From positions 1 through 64,000 of the forward strand of contig NBAY01000075.1 in NCBI GenBank assembly GCA_002794775.1: 64,000 bases of DNA, given 5' to 3'. The DNA is from Porodaedalea pini. Lineage: Eukaryota > Basidiomycota > Agaricomycetes > Hymenochaetales > Hymenochaetaceae. The number at the start of each line of letters is the position of its first letter. The first letter of the stretch is position 1. The translations under genes were made by a program, and so were the position numbers. The notes below the pieces were generated by a model. The model did not search any database and was not told the origin of the DNA. It saw only the letters and a program-made list of their open reading frames with translations. Positions 23,255 to 34,600 of the stretch are shown here, one piece after another.

Positions 23255-26200
23255 TTACAAGTGAAAGGATGGAGGTAATTCAGAGAAAGCGGGCATATTG
23301 TCCGGTGGTCGACGAAATGAAAAGTATGCGAATTTGAGTAGAAGAAGGAAATTATTTGGACGGAACCAGTCCGCAAAAGTTAAAGGTAAAGATCGTTGAC
23401 GAAAAAGGCCGTTTCGAATAAGGGAAAAGAAAGGGCAAACATTAAGAATATGATGGACATCATGCTTGACGCATAGGGGGTCTGGGCAACGGGGTTCGAG
23501 GTTACGGTTGTGCAAATCGAGCGTGTTCAACATTAAGTTGGCAGCACGCGTTTGGACTGAACGATGAATCTCCTTCCTTGGGGAAAGCTTCAGGAATGGA
23601 CGTAAAGATCGCATTGGATGAAGGATGAATGAGGATGGCTCAGCGATGGAGCGATGTCCTCGTAGGTTTATGATTTTCGCTTTCCAGTCTCGCAATAGGT
23701 CGAGATGTACTTGCGCCTTCAGGTTTGGAAGCGAGTCGGGTATGGGCTCGCGGCGGGGATTAGATGCTGCGTCTTTAGCCAGTTTGTCTGCTTTGGAATT
23801 GCCCAGTACTCCGCGATGTGATGGGAGCCACTGGACCGTGATGTGGGATGCCTCGTGATGAAGGGCGAGGAATATTCCGCATAGGCGACGGAAAAGAATG
23901 ATGAAGTCTGCATGTCGAGCGTCATTGGTGAAGATGAGTTGGACGCAATTGAGAGAGTCCGACACGATATGAATGTGAACGGGTGTGCGACATTTTGCAA
24001 GGAGAGAAGAGATTCGACGTATAGCTGCGATGAGCGCTTCCTGCTCTTCAAACAGAATGTTTGATCGAGAGTGCGCTGCTGAAGAAAAGACAGCCAGTTC
24101 CTGGTGATTATGCACAATAACGTAGCCGTGACCACCGTTGTGGGAGCCGTCGGCGTTCGGGATGATGGAGCCATCTGTAAAGATGAAGTATTGGTAAGGC
24201 GGTGGGTGTAGAAAGAAGGAATTGAAGTCGTAAATGGCACGATTACGATGCAAGGATGAAGGAACAGGGGTCATAATGAGACGTGAATGAATAGAGGTAA
24301 AAGAAGGGAAAAGGTTGACTTTGGAGATCGTGGTGTTAGGAGGGAGTAGCGATATTAAATATTGGTTTTTGGATGGGTTGCGATTGGAATGCGCAAAATA
24401 GGACAAGAGAAAATTTTGAGAAAGGGCGCGAATGAAAAGATGAAGGGGTGGGCAAGAAAGAAAGGACTCGGCCACTTCGATATTGGTAGAACGGTTGAAT
24501 ACCGAATAGAGAAAACGATTTTGAGTCTTTTGAAGAATAGAAATGAAAGGAGAAGTAGGGAAAAGGATAGCGCCATAAATGGCGACCGAACGAATTAATC
24601 CGAAATAGAGGAGGCGTGCATATTGAAAATAAGCTCCGTTCGATCTGTTAAAAAGAAAAGAGCGTTGGTGAAGAGTGGAAAGAGCTTTATTGGCCCGGGA
24701 TTGAAAGTGAAGTTTCGGAGAAAGATCAAAGGAAAAAATTACACCCAACCAAGTGATGTGTTGAGATGGGTGAATAACGCGGTCATTGGGTAAGGACAAC
24801 GCTGCGCTAGAAGCTGAAGGAGAGTCATTTAAAAATGAACGAAAGGTATAGTTCGCGATCTGGGTATGTGGAAGAATGTGAATGAGTTCGATAGCGTCCG
24901 GATCAATGGAGAGCCCAAGAGATAGGAACTGGGAGGATAAGAATTGAAATTGGTTACGCAGGCGTCGCAGGTTAGTGCGAATGCTGAGCGACCGCGAATA
25001 AAGAAGATGATCGTCCATATAAGCCAGTAAAGGGCGATGAGGGCCAAAGCGAGTGTTATAGGCTGTGATAACCTCGGCGGCAGCGAATATTGAAATGAGG
25101 GGGGACAACGGGGATCCCTGGGGAACTCCCCGGTTGGGTTTAATAAAGGGCGTAGAAAAGAAGTTATTAAAGTGAAAAGAAATGGGACGGTCTCTGAGCC
25201 AGCCCGAGAGGACGCGAATGATGTTGGGATGGACTTTGGAATGAATGAGCTTAGAAAGAAGACGATTATGAGAGATATTATCAAAGAAACCTTGAATGTC
25301 AATGGTAAGAAGGGAAGTGATAAGGTAGCGATGACGCCGAGACAAGCTCTTCTCGTTATCGCCGGAGTTTACAATGAAGGGTTGGGATAAAATGTCTGAG
25401 AGAAGTTCATAACAGGCTGTTAAGGAAGAACGATGTTTCCGGCACCCATGTTGGGCGTCAGGAAGGAGGTTATTTAGTTCAAAAAAAGGTTGAAGAAAGT
25501 TGAAAAGAATGCGTTCAAAAAGTTTGCCTATGGTGTCCACCAGTGTGATAGGCCGGAACGCTCGGGGAAGAGAAAAGTCTGAGCGTTTGGGTTTAGGGAT
25601 AAAAGTAACGAGCGAAGTTTTGAATGGCAAAGGGAAATGACCCATCTTCAAACACAAAGAAAAGAGGTCCACGAAGAATTGACCGCGATGTTCGATGAGA
25701 AGCTCCAGGTGTTTGTACGAGATATGGCTGTTGCCAGGGCTCGTTTCGCAATCAACGCCACGAAGGGCAGTATGCACATCCTTCATTTCGATGGGGCGGA
25801 ACTCCGATAGGTCAGGGAGGGGAATGACCTCGGGAGTATGTGCGAGAGGGGGGAAGAACGTCTCACGGAACAGGGACGCTTTGTCGGCTTCGGTTAGGGT
25901 AAATGACCCATTGTTCGTACGCAGCGCGCCAATAGGAGCTCGGCGACGCGCCATCCCAAGGTATTGATTGCGCCAAGCAGAGTGCGCATCCGATTGCTGA
26001 AGGCGAGAACCAAAGAAGGCATTCTTGGCTCGGGTGATTTCGGTGTCTAAGCGCTTTTTGGACTCGGGTAGCGGGTTACGACAATGTGCGCGATAAAGTC
26101 TGGTACATGCTTCGGTCCACCAGATGTTGGGACCGAAATACGTTCGTGGTTTTCGTTTGTGTAAGAAGACTGAGGCAAAATCTGAAAGGGATGAATGAAG

Positions 26201-27079
26201 GGCAAATAATAGGTCGTCCAGCGCCTTGGGAGACTCGATATCTGTTAAAGAAAAGGAGAAAGACTTGGAGTCACAAAACTCTCCTATAAAAGCGGGTAAA
26301 TCCCTGGAACGAATGGATCGGAGAGGATTTTGTTGAGGTGCGAGTAATTCGTTAACGCGAAATGAGAAACGGATGGGACGATGATCAGAAGAAATGTCAA
26401 GTGATGGGTCAGAAACGGAGACGGTCTCCAGGAGAAAGGGTGCAAAGTCCTCTGAGGCGAGAACGAGGTCAATAATGGTTTTAGAACCAGAAGAACGATT
26501 ATGATAAGTATGTTGATTTGGAGGATTGCAAATGGTTAATGCGTTCTCGTTGATCCAGTCAACGAGGGCAGTCGAAGAATGGAAATAAGGAGATTGATCT
26601 GGAAAAGACCAAAGTTCGGAGTGTCGGTTGAAATCTCCAGCAAAAATGTTAGACGGGAGATCAAGCGAAGGGAGCGGGTTTTCAAATTCGTGACGGGAAG
26701 GGGAGTTGTAAATGTTCCAAAGAAGTAGGGGGGATAAGTCGCCCCGAGAAATTGAAACGACTGTAACGTTTGGAGATGATGAATGAAGAGTAAAAAGAGA
26801 AACACGGTGGACAATTCGAGGATGTACAAGCGTACAACACTTGGGTTTTTCGGGAGACGAAGGACGAAACGCTATGTAAGGAGCAGAGTAACGAAGGTTG
26901 TAAACCCGTGTGCCCGTGGAAGAAGATTTAGATGGGACAATAGAATGAATCGTTGGGATTTCTTGAAAAAGAATAATATCCGGGGCGGGGTGAGTGGAAG
27001 AAAATGCTCTTAAAAGGTAGTCGAAGGAAGGTTCGGAATTACGAAGGTTAACGGAAAAGACGGATAGAGAGTCTGTCAT
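23255..27079 (-). CDS. LINE ORF2: endonuclease, reverse transcriptase, RNase H, copy 1
   Basis: 1274 residues with an intact frame. The APE-type endonuclease shows LFQEIPTIHS, FAGDFNRHSELW and SSDHRPIRFSF. The reverse transcriptase spans about residues 440-760 with RAFRPITLVDTIGKLFERIL, NRGVPQGSPLSPLISIF and the catalytic YMDDHLLYS. An RNase H domain follows: FTDGSIIP, EEQEALIAAIRRI, HIVSDSLNCVQL and GNSKADKLAKDA. A C-terminal CCHH-like motif is seen (CVKHDVHHILNVC). Order and presence of RNase H fit the Tad1/I-type fungal LINEs. Confidence 0.93.
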   Translation of the reverse strand: MTDSLSVFSVNLRNSEPSFDYLLRAFSSTHPAPDIILFQEIPTIHSIVPSKSSSTGTRVYNLRYSAPYIAFRPSSPEKPKCCTLVHPRIVHRVSLFTLHSSSPNVTVVSISRGDLSPLLLWNIYNSPSRHEFENPLPSLDLPSNIFAGDFNRHSELWSFPDQSPYFHSSTALVDWINENALTICNPPNQHTYHNRSSGSKTIIDLVLASEDFAPFLLETVSVSDPSLDISSDHRPIRFSFRVNELLAPQQNPLRSIRSRDLPAFIGEFCDSKSFSFSLTDIESPKALDDLLFALHSSLSDFASVFLHKRKPRTYFGPNIWWTEACTRLYRAHCRNPLPESKKRLDTEITRAKNAFFGSRLQQSDAHSAWRNQYLGMARRRAPIGALRTNNGSFTLTEADKASLFRETFFPPLAHTPEVIPLPDLSEFRPIEMKDVHTALRGVDCETSPGNSHISYKHLELLIEHRGQFFVDLFSLCLKMGHFPLPFKTSLVTFIPKPKRSDFSLPRAFRPITLVDTIGKLFERILFNFLQPFFELNNLLPDAQHGCRKHRSSLTACYELLSDILSQPFIVNSGDNEKSLSRRHRYLITSLLTIDIQGFFDNISHNRLLSKLIHSKVHPNIIRVLSGWLRDRPISFHFNNFFSTPFIKPNRGVPQGSPLSPLISIFAAAEVITAYNTRFGPHRPLLAYMDDHLLYSRSLSIRTNLRRLRNQFQFLSSQFLSLGLSIDPDAIELIHILPHTQIANYTFRSFLNDSPSASSAALSLPNDRVIHPSQHITWLGVIFSFDLSPKLHFQSRANKALSTLHQRSFLFNRSNGAYFQYARLLYFGLIRSVAIYGAILFPTSPFISILQKTQNRFLYSVFNRSTNIEVAESFLSCPPLHLFIRALSQNFLLSYFAHSNRNPSKNQYLISLLPPNTTISKVNLFPSFTSIHSRLIMTPVPSSLHRNRAIYDFNSFFLHPPPYQYFIFTDGSIIPNADGSHNGGHGYVIVHNHQELAVFSSAAHSRSNILFEEQEALIAAIRRISSLLAKCRTPVHIHIVSDSLNCVQLIFTNDARHADFIILFRRLCGIFLALHHEASHITVQWLPSHRGVLGNSKADKLAKDAASNPRREPIPDSLPNLKAQVHLDLLRDWKAKIINLRGHRSIAEPSSFILHPMRSLRPFLKLSPRKEIHRSVQTRAANLMLNTLDLHNRNLEPRCPDPLCVKHDVHHILNVCPFFSLIRNGLFRQRSLPLTFADWFRPNNFLLLLKFAYFSFRRPPDNMPAFSELPPSFHL

Positions 27080-27084
27080 AGAGA

Positions 27085-29319
27085 TTAGAAAGGGGAACGA
27101 TAGTTACGGCGAGCTGGACACTCAGGCGACCTGGCGCTGTGGTTGCCCTGGCAGTTAATGCACAGAGCGAAGTGATCGCATTGGAGGTTGTTGGCGGCGG
27201 TGCACGGCGCGCATTTGGCGACGTGTACAGCTGTGCGATGTGTTTCGGAGCAGATGGCGCAGCGAGCGACCGACCTGCATTTAGACGCCGGGTGGCCCAG
27301 GCGATGGCAGTTGTCGCACTGGTTGATGGTTGGGCGGGCTTTCATTTCTTCAAGTCGGCGGATCACCCCGAAAATCGGGACAGAGCGGTTGTTGTGGAGG
27401 AAGAAATGGTCGAAACATAAGCGAGCGTCGTCCTTGAGTACAACGGAAACGTTGCAATAGTCGCGCTGGTTTAAGCGCTCAATCGAAGACATGAACCGGG
27501 GTGGGAACATGAATTCTTTGCCCTCGAACTGCGGTAAAGAGGCAATCTCTTCGTGAAGGTCTTTTTCCGAATAGATTAGATTGGTGTCTTTGTCGTATAC
27601 CGGGACACCTGGGATAACCATCTTGAACTGGGGCGACGGTGTGAATGCCCTAGCCCCCGAAATGTTAATGATCCTGTTAAGTTGAGAAACGAGGGAGCTG
27701 TGTTGCGCATCGAAGTCGGAACGAATGTTAGTAAAGGCAATTAAAAGATTGCTGTTAGTCGTGTATTCAACGTTAAGGATAACGAGATGTTTGAAGAGCG
27801 GGTTGCCCTTAAGGCCAGCACGGACTGTGTTTTTAACGGCAAGGGGGGACGGGCGGACAGCGAGGTCCCCCGGAAGTGCAAAGAAAATTCGGCGCACGTT
27901 GCGCACTCTAGTGTTAACCGATCCGTTAGACCGATTTATGGGAACTGTGGAGACTTCCCCTTGGGGATGCTGTTCGGTGATCCGTACTACCTTGGTGGGG
28001 GTAGTTTTAGCCTTCTTTTGGGCTGCTTTGGCGTACGTAACGGTTGTGAAGCCATCCTGGTCGGTGCCAACCGACTCAACTGGGGGATGGTAGATTGTCG
28101 TTTGTGAACCACGGGGGGCGTTGTGTTCAGAGTGGGCGTACCCATCGGGGGCGATGATGGTTCCATCGGTGGTCATGCGGAAACCCGAACCCGGGATGCG
28201 GGTTTTGGCTATGGCAGCGGCGTATTCAGTTTTCCCGTTTTTTGGGACCGGGACGCGCTGTTTGACAATGGGCGCTGGGGGTGGAAACCGAGGATCATGT
28301 GAAAAGCGGACACCGATGGGGTCCGGAAGAATTTTCTGTTGTTTATTAGTTTTAGCGTTAGTGGAATTGGTCTGATGAATGGAAGAAACAGATGTGTCAG
28401 AAAGTTGTTTTTCGATTACGTTGGTTTTCTCGGAAATCGAGGATACGACCGCAGAAAGATGTTGGATCGAACGAGACATAGCGTGCATCGTGTCGGTTAT
28501 TTCTTGGTCCCGTATAGTCTGGCTGTTAGTATGAATGTTTTCGAACACATGTTTGAAGGAGGGGGAATGGATACGGAACGTGGAGTGGAACGCCTCGAGG
28601 CTGTCGTTTGCTGAGTTGGTCAGGTTGGTTTCGTCGTCTAACAAATTCGATTTGTTGATCCAGGTAACCAGGTTGGATCCAATATTAGCGAGTATAGACC
28701 CGGCGCGAACTGGGTCTTCGAACCAGGGTGTGTCAGCTGACCACATCGGCTGGGAAATAAGAGTTTGAATGGTGTTAATCGTTTCTTTAGTGAGGTCAGC
28801 AAAGGCAAGATTGGTTTTCTCGGCGATGGCCGGATCATACGCTTCATCGATGTCGTCCATAATGTTATCGACCTGAGGGGCCTGGCTCTGGTGCTCGTCA
28901 GGAATGTACAAATCGTCGTCCATGGCTTCATCGTCAATTCGGGCAGGAGGCGGGATGGACCTATGTTCTTCTTCAGAGTTTGAACGCTTAAGAGTGTTCT
29001 GCGATTCGATGTCGGGAGTAGGGGGAAGATCCCCTTGTTTACGGAGCTTGGAGGCATGTTCGTCCGCCTCGACATCCGGAGACCATTTGGCACGGTTCGC
29101 TTCGACCTGAAGGCATACGCTGTCATCGTGGTTGTAGGTCTTGTCGCGACCACAAGTGACACATAACTTGGCGGACCCACTAACACATTGGCGACTGTGA
29201 TAGGGGAGATCCTGTTTACACTCCTCACACTTGGTGGGGTCCTTGGGATTGACAAGGGAACGAAAAGACTTTGTCTTATGGAGAGAGGCTTTTGCCCTGG
29301 ACAGCATCTTGTTGTCCAT
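27085..29319 (-). CDS. LINE ORF1 (nucleic-acid-binding, Gag-like), copy 1
   Basis: 744 residues. The N-terminus carries a Cys-rich motif (KCEECKQDLPYHSRQC, CVTCGRDKTYNHDDSVC). The C-terminus has zinc knuckles: CDNCHRLGHPASKC, then CAICSETHRTAVHVAKC and CINCQGNHSARSPEC. Between them lies a coiled or disordered region. ORF1 proteins of LINEs coat the RNA. The frame is intact, unlike copy 2. Confidence 0.9.
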   Translation of the reverse strand: MDNKMLSRAKASLHKTKSFRSLVNPKDPTKCEECKQDLPYHSRQCVSGSAKLCVTCGRDKTYNHDDSVCLQVEANRAKWSPDVEADEHASKLRKQGDLPPTPDIESQNTLKRSNSEEEHRSIPPPARIDDEAMDDDLYIPDEHQSQAPQVDNIMDDIDEAYDPAIAEKTNLAFADLTKETINTIQTLISQPMWSADTPWFEDPVRAGSILANIGSNLVTWINKSNLLDDETNLTNSANDSLEAFHSTFRIHSPSFKHVFENIHTNSQTIRDQEITDTMHAMSRSIQHLSAVVSSISEKTNVIEKQLSDTSVSSIHQTNSTNAKTNKQQKILPDPIGVRFSHDPRFPPPAPIVKQRVPVPKNGKTEYAAAIAKTRIPGSGFRMTTDGTIIAPDGYAHSEHNAPRGSQTTIYHPPVESVGTDQDGFTTVTYAKAAQKKAKTTPTKVVRITEQHPQGEVSTVPINRSNGSVNTRVRNVRRIFFALPGDLAVRPSPLAVKNTVRAGLKGNPLFKHLVILNVEYTTNSNLLIAFTNIRSDFDAQHSSLVSQLNRIINISGARAFTPSPQFKMVIPGVPVYDKDTNLIYSEKDLHEEIASLPQFEGKEFMFPPRFMSSIERLNQRDYCNVSVVLKDDARLCFDHFFLHNNRSVPIFGVIRRLEEMKARPTINQCDNCHRLGHPASKCRSVARCAICSETHRTAVHVAKCAPCTAANNLQCDHFALCINCQGNHSARSPECPARRNYRSPF

Positions 29320-29496
29320 GACGGAGAAGAGGATAGAGACTTAGAGTTACTGCAAGATTCCCACGGTCCAGATGGTGGTGGTAGGAGTTCAAGAAGTGAC
29401 AAAGCCGACACGCTCATCGCAGCCCAGTCCCGAGTCCGCCCATCATCGTTGTCGACGCTAGGCAGTATCGACTCTGTGATGGGCCCGACGCGTACA

Positions 29497-32400
29497 ATGC
29501 GCTCGATATGGAACATTCCAAGCGCACTACTACTTTCTACGCTGTTATCTTCGGCGCTGGCAGGCTCCAGAGACGCTCGGAATATAACAAGTTGGACTCG
29601 GGCGGACGAGAGCTATAGGTTATCCGTGAGCTGTTGTTCATCGTCGTTTATTGTGTACCGTTTACTAAAGTCTGAAATTTTCTTTGTATGGAACGATAGA
29701 CCTTGGCTAGCGCGCCCTCTTTAGGTGAAGTTGCATTGGTTCCGCTGATGGAGAAACTAAACTGAATTTCCCTCCACTCCAACCAGCCAATGACCGCGCC
29801 GAGGAGTGTCCACCATGCTTCAACTGTCTACTACCAGCCTTCACTTGTGGACAATACGGAACTTGCGATACCTACGATGGGCAATGTCATTGTCCCGCAG
29901 GCTGGGGTGGCATCGACTGTCTCACGCCGCGTAAGTCCCGCAATCAACACGTAGCGTCTGAAGTATCGAACTTTATAACTGCTCGACAGAATGCGACTCA
30001 CTTTCGGATGGAGAACATCGACGTATGTGGAAAGATGATGAAGAGTGCCCATGTAAGGATGGCTGGGGCGGCATAAACTGCAACGGTACGTGCCATAGAC
30101 TCAACTTTTGTCATTCAATATTCTGAACTTTTTACAATTAGTATGTCAGACCGACGACGCATGCATAGGCTTTCCTCTTCCTGGTGGCGACTCTTCGCTG
30201 CCTGGGGGTGATTCTTCTCTGCCTGGGAGCGACGACCCCCTAAACATGACGTGTTACAAAGGCGGCGATGCCGTGTTCAGCAACCACCAAATGTGCGATG
30301 TTACCAGTTAGTACTTGTCCCTTATATTCTCAGGCACCAACATTAACAGAATTTTCTTGTAATTAGACCCAGGAATCATCGCGCTTCTTCCTGATCGACC
30401 ACCGCAAGTCACATTCAGCTGCGATAAAACTGCTGGCACCTGTCTCTTCCAATTCTGGGTGAACCGTGTTGAATCATTCTACTGCGGCCTCAATACCTGC
30501 TCGTCACGTGTAGAACAAGCATATGACTCGAATTCAACAATATACGAGTGCGAAAATATACAGTGTAGCTGCATTCCGGGTCGATTTATCTGCGGCGAGG
30601 ATGGGAGCGTTGGTGAGTATTTCTTTTCATATCCAGGGTGCTTCATAATTCATTGGGATTGAACTTGTTTAGATATCGGCGAGTTCCTTGACACTGAGAT
30701 CAGGGGCCCCGCCAAGTTCTCTTGCAAGTCAGGCTCTGGTTGCAAGTTTGAGGAGCCGGGCATGAATGACCTTATCGACACAATTTTTGGGGATGTCTAC
30801 ATTACGCTCAAATGCGATAGTGGCGAGTGTCTACACTTCTCACAAGTACCTGGATATGTGGTGAGTGCCTTTGACTTCAATCCGCTCTGCATATTTCTTA
30901 TTCGTGTCCTTTAAGAGCATACCTAGACCAGACAACACGCGCTGGGTGGCCCTCAGCGCAGCAGGCGCCATTCTATTTGTGTTGTCTGCCTTCCTCTGTA
31001 CGTGTCGGACTTCGTTGTCCTCAGGAGTGTGCTAATTTATGTACAGTCTTGTGGTATGCTGGCCGTGACCGCAAGCATCTCGGCGAGATCCGTCTGCCGG
31101 AGAATGAAGCGTTCAAACTCATGAACGAGCATGTTCCCGCTGCTCTGCATTTCTCCGATATCTCATACACTCTGGGTTCGCGCACAATTCTCTCCGAGAT
31201 TTCTGGTTGTGTAAAGCCAGGGCAGGTGATGGCGATAATGGGTGCGTCGGGCGCGGGCAAGACGACGTTCTTAGACATCCTTGCGCGGCGATCCAAGAAA
31301 GGTGCTGTCGGCGGTTTGATCCGAGTGAATGGACGGGAAGTCACCGACAGTGAGTTTAAGCGCTTCATTGGGTTTGTCGACCAAGAGGATACTCTTATGA
31401 GCACACTAACTGTGTACGAGACTGTGCTATACTCTGCGTTGCTGCGCCTTCCACGGGACATGAGCCTGGAGGCAAAGAAGTACCGTACACTCGAGACGAT
31501 GAATGAGCTCGGCATCCTCGGTATCCGGGACATGCGTATTGGAGATTCAAGCCACCGCTCGATCTCTGGCGGAGAGAAGCGTCGCGTTTCAATCGCCTGC
31601 GAGCTCGTGACCAGCCCTTCGATTCTGTTCCTTGATGAGCCTACCAGTGGTACGTTCTTTCTTCGCTTCATTTTAAGGGTGTATTTGAGGAGTTAATGGA
31701 ATACTGATGACCGTTTGTAGGTCTGGACTCGTACAATGCCTTCAACGTCATCGACAGCTTAGTGTCGCTTGCGCGCAATTACAACAGAACGGTGGTCTTC
31801 ACCATTCATCAACCGAGGAGCAATATTGTTGCGTTATTTGACCAGCTTCTGTTGCTCGCCCAGGGAAGGATGGTCTATTCTGGAGACGTATCAAGATGCC
31901 ACGAGTTCCTTGCTGATGCTGGCCGTACATGTCCTCCTGGCTTCAATCTGGCCGATTACTTGAGTCAGTGTTATTAACGCGGTCTTTTTTTAGATAAATA
32001 TTGAAATTCTCTCCCTACAGTTGACCTCACGAGCGAAGTTGGCGTGGAGTCACGTTCGCGAGACGAGGCTTCCCTTGATTCAGGCGGACCGGCAAATGAT
32101 GCTTCCTCTAATCTCGCGGATGAAGAGCGCGGTTTCTCGCAGTCAGGAAATGGGAGGCCGACACACTCCCATTTCTCGAGCGTTAATGGCACAGAGTCGA
32201 CGAGGGCCGATGAGACTGAGCTGCAGTCTCGCCGCGGGTCCATTACGTCTGACTCGTCTGCCTTCGTTACGCGCAAGACTTCGCAGTTGCTCGACGTTAT
32301 CAGGGGTAACCAGCACAGGGGAAACATGCCGCTTTCGCCGCAAGTCGCATCCCTCGTCAATGCATACGCCGCGAGCGATATTGCCGCCGGCATTCGCACT

Positions 32401-33886
32401 GAGATTGAGTCCCTTACGAACCGCAACCCTGATGAGGAGCTTCCGGACGTCGCTGAGGAAGATCGTTTGTTACGGGGCCGACGAGGTGCTAGCTGGCTCA
32501 CACAGTTCCGCATCCTGAGCGGACGAGCTTTCAAAAACCTTTATCGCGATCCAGCGCTGCTAACGGCGCATTACTTGTCTTCTATCGTCCTTGCCCGTGA
32601 GCTATTTTTGTTCCCTTCAGTTTGCTTGATGACTGAGGACTCAATGGTCAGTAATTTGTGGTTACTTCTTCCGCGGTGTCAGGTGAGTATTCCTCTCTTT
32701 GTTTGGTGCTCGATACCACCGAAGAGCACCGTTAACACCCCGCTTTGTCCCACAGGAACGACATTGGGGGCTTCCAGAACAGATTAGGTGCAGCTTGCAT
32801 TGAGAACTCAATCTTCCCGTATGCTTACCATCGCTTTTTTTTTCACCTCTAGGCGTATTCTTCTTTTCTTTGTCCCTCTTTGGGTTCTCGTGCCTATCTG
32901 TTATCGGTCTGTTCGCTAGCGAGCGGCTCCTATACATGCGTGAAAGGTGCGATCGTCGCCGTTATACCAAGTTTGTCCGTTCAGAACCTACAATTTTCAC
33001 CCCTTTCGCAGAGCGAACGGCTACTATTCATCATTTACATACTTCGCGTCAAAGGCAAGCTCCGAGTCTCGCACGTCCTACGTCTGACTTACATAGATCG
33101 TACAGGTTCTTTTCGATATTGTGCCACTGCGGGTCGTGCCGCCGCTAGTGTTCGGTGCAATTCTATACCGTCTTGTCGGTCTTGTACCAGAGGTCGCAAC
33201 GTTTTGGAAGTTTTTGCTCGTCCTTGTACTATTCAATCTCGCGACTGCAAGCGCCGTTCTCCTCATCTCTGTTGCATTCGCGAACACCAGCGTGGCTAGC
33301 CTCGTGGGCACGCTTGTGATGCTTTTCAAGTTAGCATATCTATTCTTTCCTCTATCACGAGGCCTGATATTAATTCTTACTCGCCTGCTTCCAGCCTTCT
33401 TTTCGCCGGCCTGCTCATCAACCGCGAGTCGCTTGGACGAGCATCATGGTTGACCACTATCTCTTTCTTCCACGCTGCGTTCGAGGCCTTGGCCGTCAAC
33501 GAGCTTCGGTACCTCCAGCTGAGAGAGACCCGGGTAAGCATTTAAAGCCTCTCTTCTCGCTTCAAACTCTATTTTCTTCCTTGCTTCTCCTCCATCTTCT
33601 TTCCCCCTGACACTCTCCCGCTACTTCACTTACTTGGAATCACAGTATGGCGTGGAGATCGATGTGCCGGCCGCGACTATTTTGAACATCTTTGGACTCC
33701 GTGCGCAGGTACGTTTCCTCTTACGTGCACTAGCCCCTATCTTGTCTAGTTTGTTGATTCGAGTTTCTATCTTTCTACCCGCAGTCGTTCTGGTGGCCGA
33801 ACATCGGCCTGCTTGGGATCTTCTTTGGTAGCTTCACCGTGCTTACCTGGTTTGTCTTGCACTTCTACGTTCGCGAGCAGCGGTAG
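29497..33886 (+). CDS. ADP1/White-type ABC transporter (ABCG) with EGF-like N-terminal region
   Basis: The start at 29497 opens a signal peptide ([20 protein letters not shown]). Cys-rich EGF-like units follow: [35 protein letters not shown] and [17 protein letters not shown] membrane helix ([19 protein letters not shown]) leads to one nucleotide-binding domain with Walker [10 protein letters not shown], signature SISGGEKRR, Walker [14 protein letters not shown] and the H-loop TIHQPRSN. A ~190-residue linker and a C-terminal membrane domain ([26 protein letters not shown]) end at REQR. This is the layout of yeast Adp1; the substrate is unknown. One intron has a GC donor (GCAAGC near 33054). 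Two one-base frame breaks lie close together near 29700 and 29762, between the signal peptide and the first EGF unit. Confidence 0.88.
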
Positions 33887-34600
33887 AACTTGTCGGGTCC
33901 TGGGATGGCATCGTTTTTACTATGAGCTCGAACTGCTTAGAGTGTATTGGAAGACGCGTACATGTTGATTAGTCTCTGATTTCATTCACTTTCGTTCACG
34001 ATGCTGTATGTAAGATAGGCGGACTATAATATACGATCTTACAATAACCACACATACAATCATTGCGATGAAGAATGTTTTAATTTATTTGCTGTTGGAC
34101 GCAGTCTAAATAGAATATGGACGTCAACCACAGTAGTGCGTACGTACGGTACATGTATTACATGCAGTCGGGAACCGAAACCGCGCAGAGCGCACACAAT
34201 ACAACAAAGGCGCACTGCAACACTATAAGAATCGACAGAAAAATGTGGAGACAAGAAGAGCGAAGCACGGGGTACAGAGACGAATAAGAGTGATGACACG
34301 AGAGCAAGGTGAATGAGACATGGTCATGGACATGGATATGACGAGGACAAGAAACGATGAGAAAGAGAGGAGAGGAAATGATGCTAAGAGACGAGTAGTG
34401 CTACAAAGGCGTGCAGTCTCAGATGTAGTGTAAAGCGGGACAAGAATATGAGGCTGGAGAACGGAGTCGAGGTGATATCTGATGAAGAAGGGGAATAATA
34501 CGGACTGTATGGATATCAAGGGGGAGCGGAGGGATAAAGAAAGGTAGAATTTTCGGATTAAGGCTAGCGCCGTACTTGGCTAGTCTGTTCTGACACACGC
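33887..34600. other. Convergent intergenic region
   Basis: Between the stops of the ABC transporter (+) and the PPS1-like phosphatase (-). It is AG-rich on the plus strand in the right half. No gene or repeat is seen. Confidence 0.4.

Larger units (their letters stand above)
23106..29406 (-). mobile_element. Full-length LINE (non-LTR retrotransposon), copy 1, with target-site duplication
   Basis: The element itself is 23117-29395 (6279 bp), oriented right to left. Perfect 11-bp direct repeats GTGACAAAGCC at 23106-23116 and 29396-29406 are the target-site duplication. The 5' end is supported by copy 2, which starts with the same CTTCTTGAACTCC. A 5' UTR of about 76 nt precedes ORF1; ORF2 starts 5 nt after the ORF1 stop. 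The 3' UTR (23117-23254) ends in a TAGTAGTAG...ATATTATATA tail rather than poly(A). Both ORFs are open, so the copy may be young. Confidence 0.93.
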
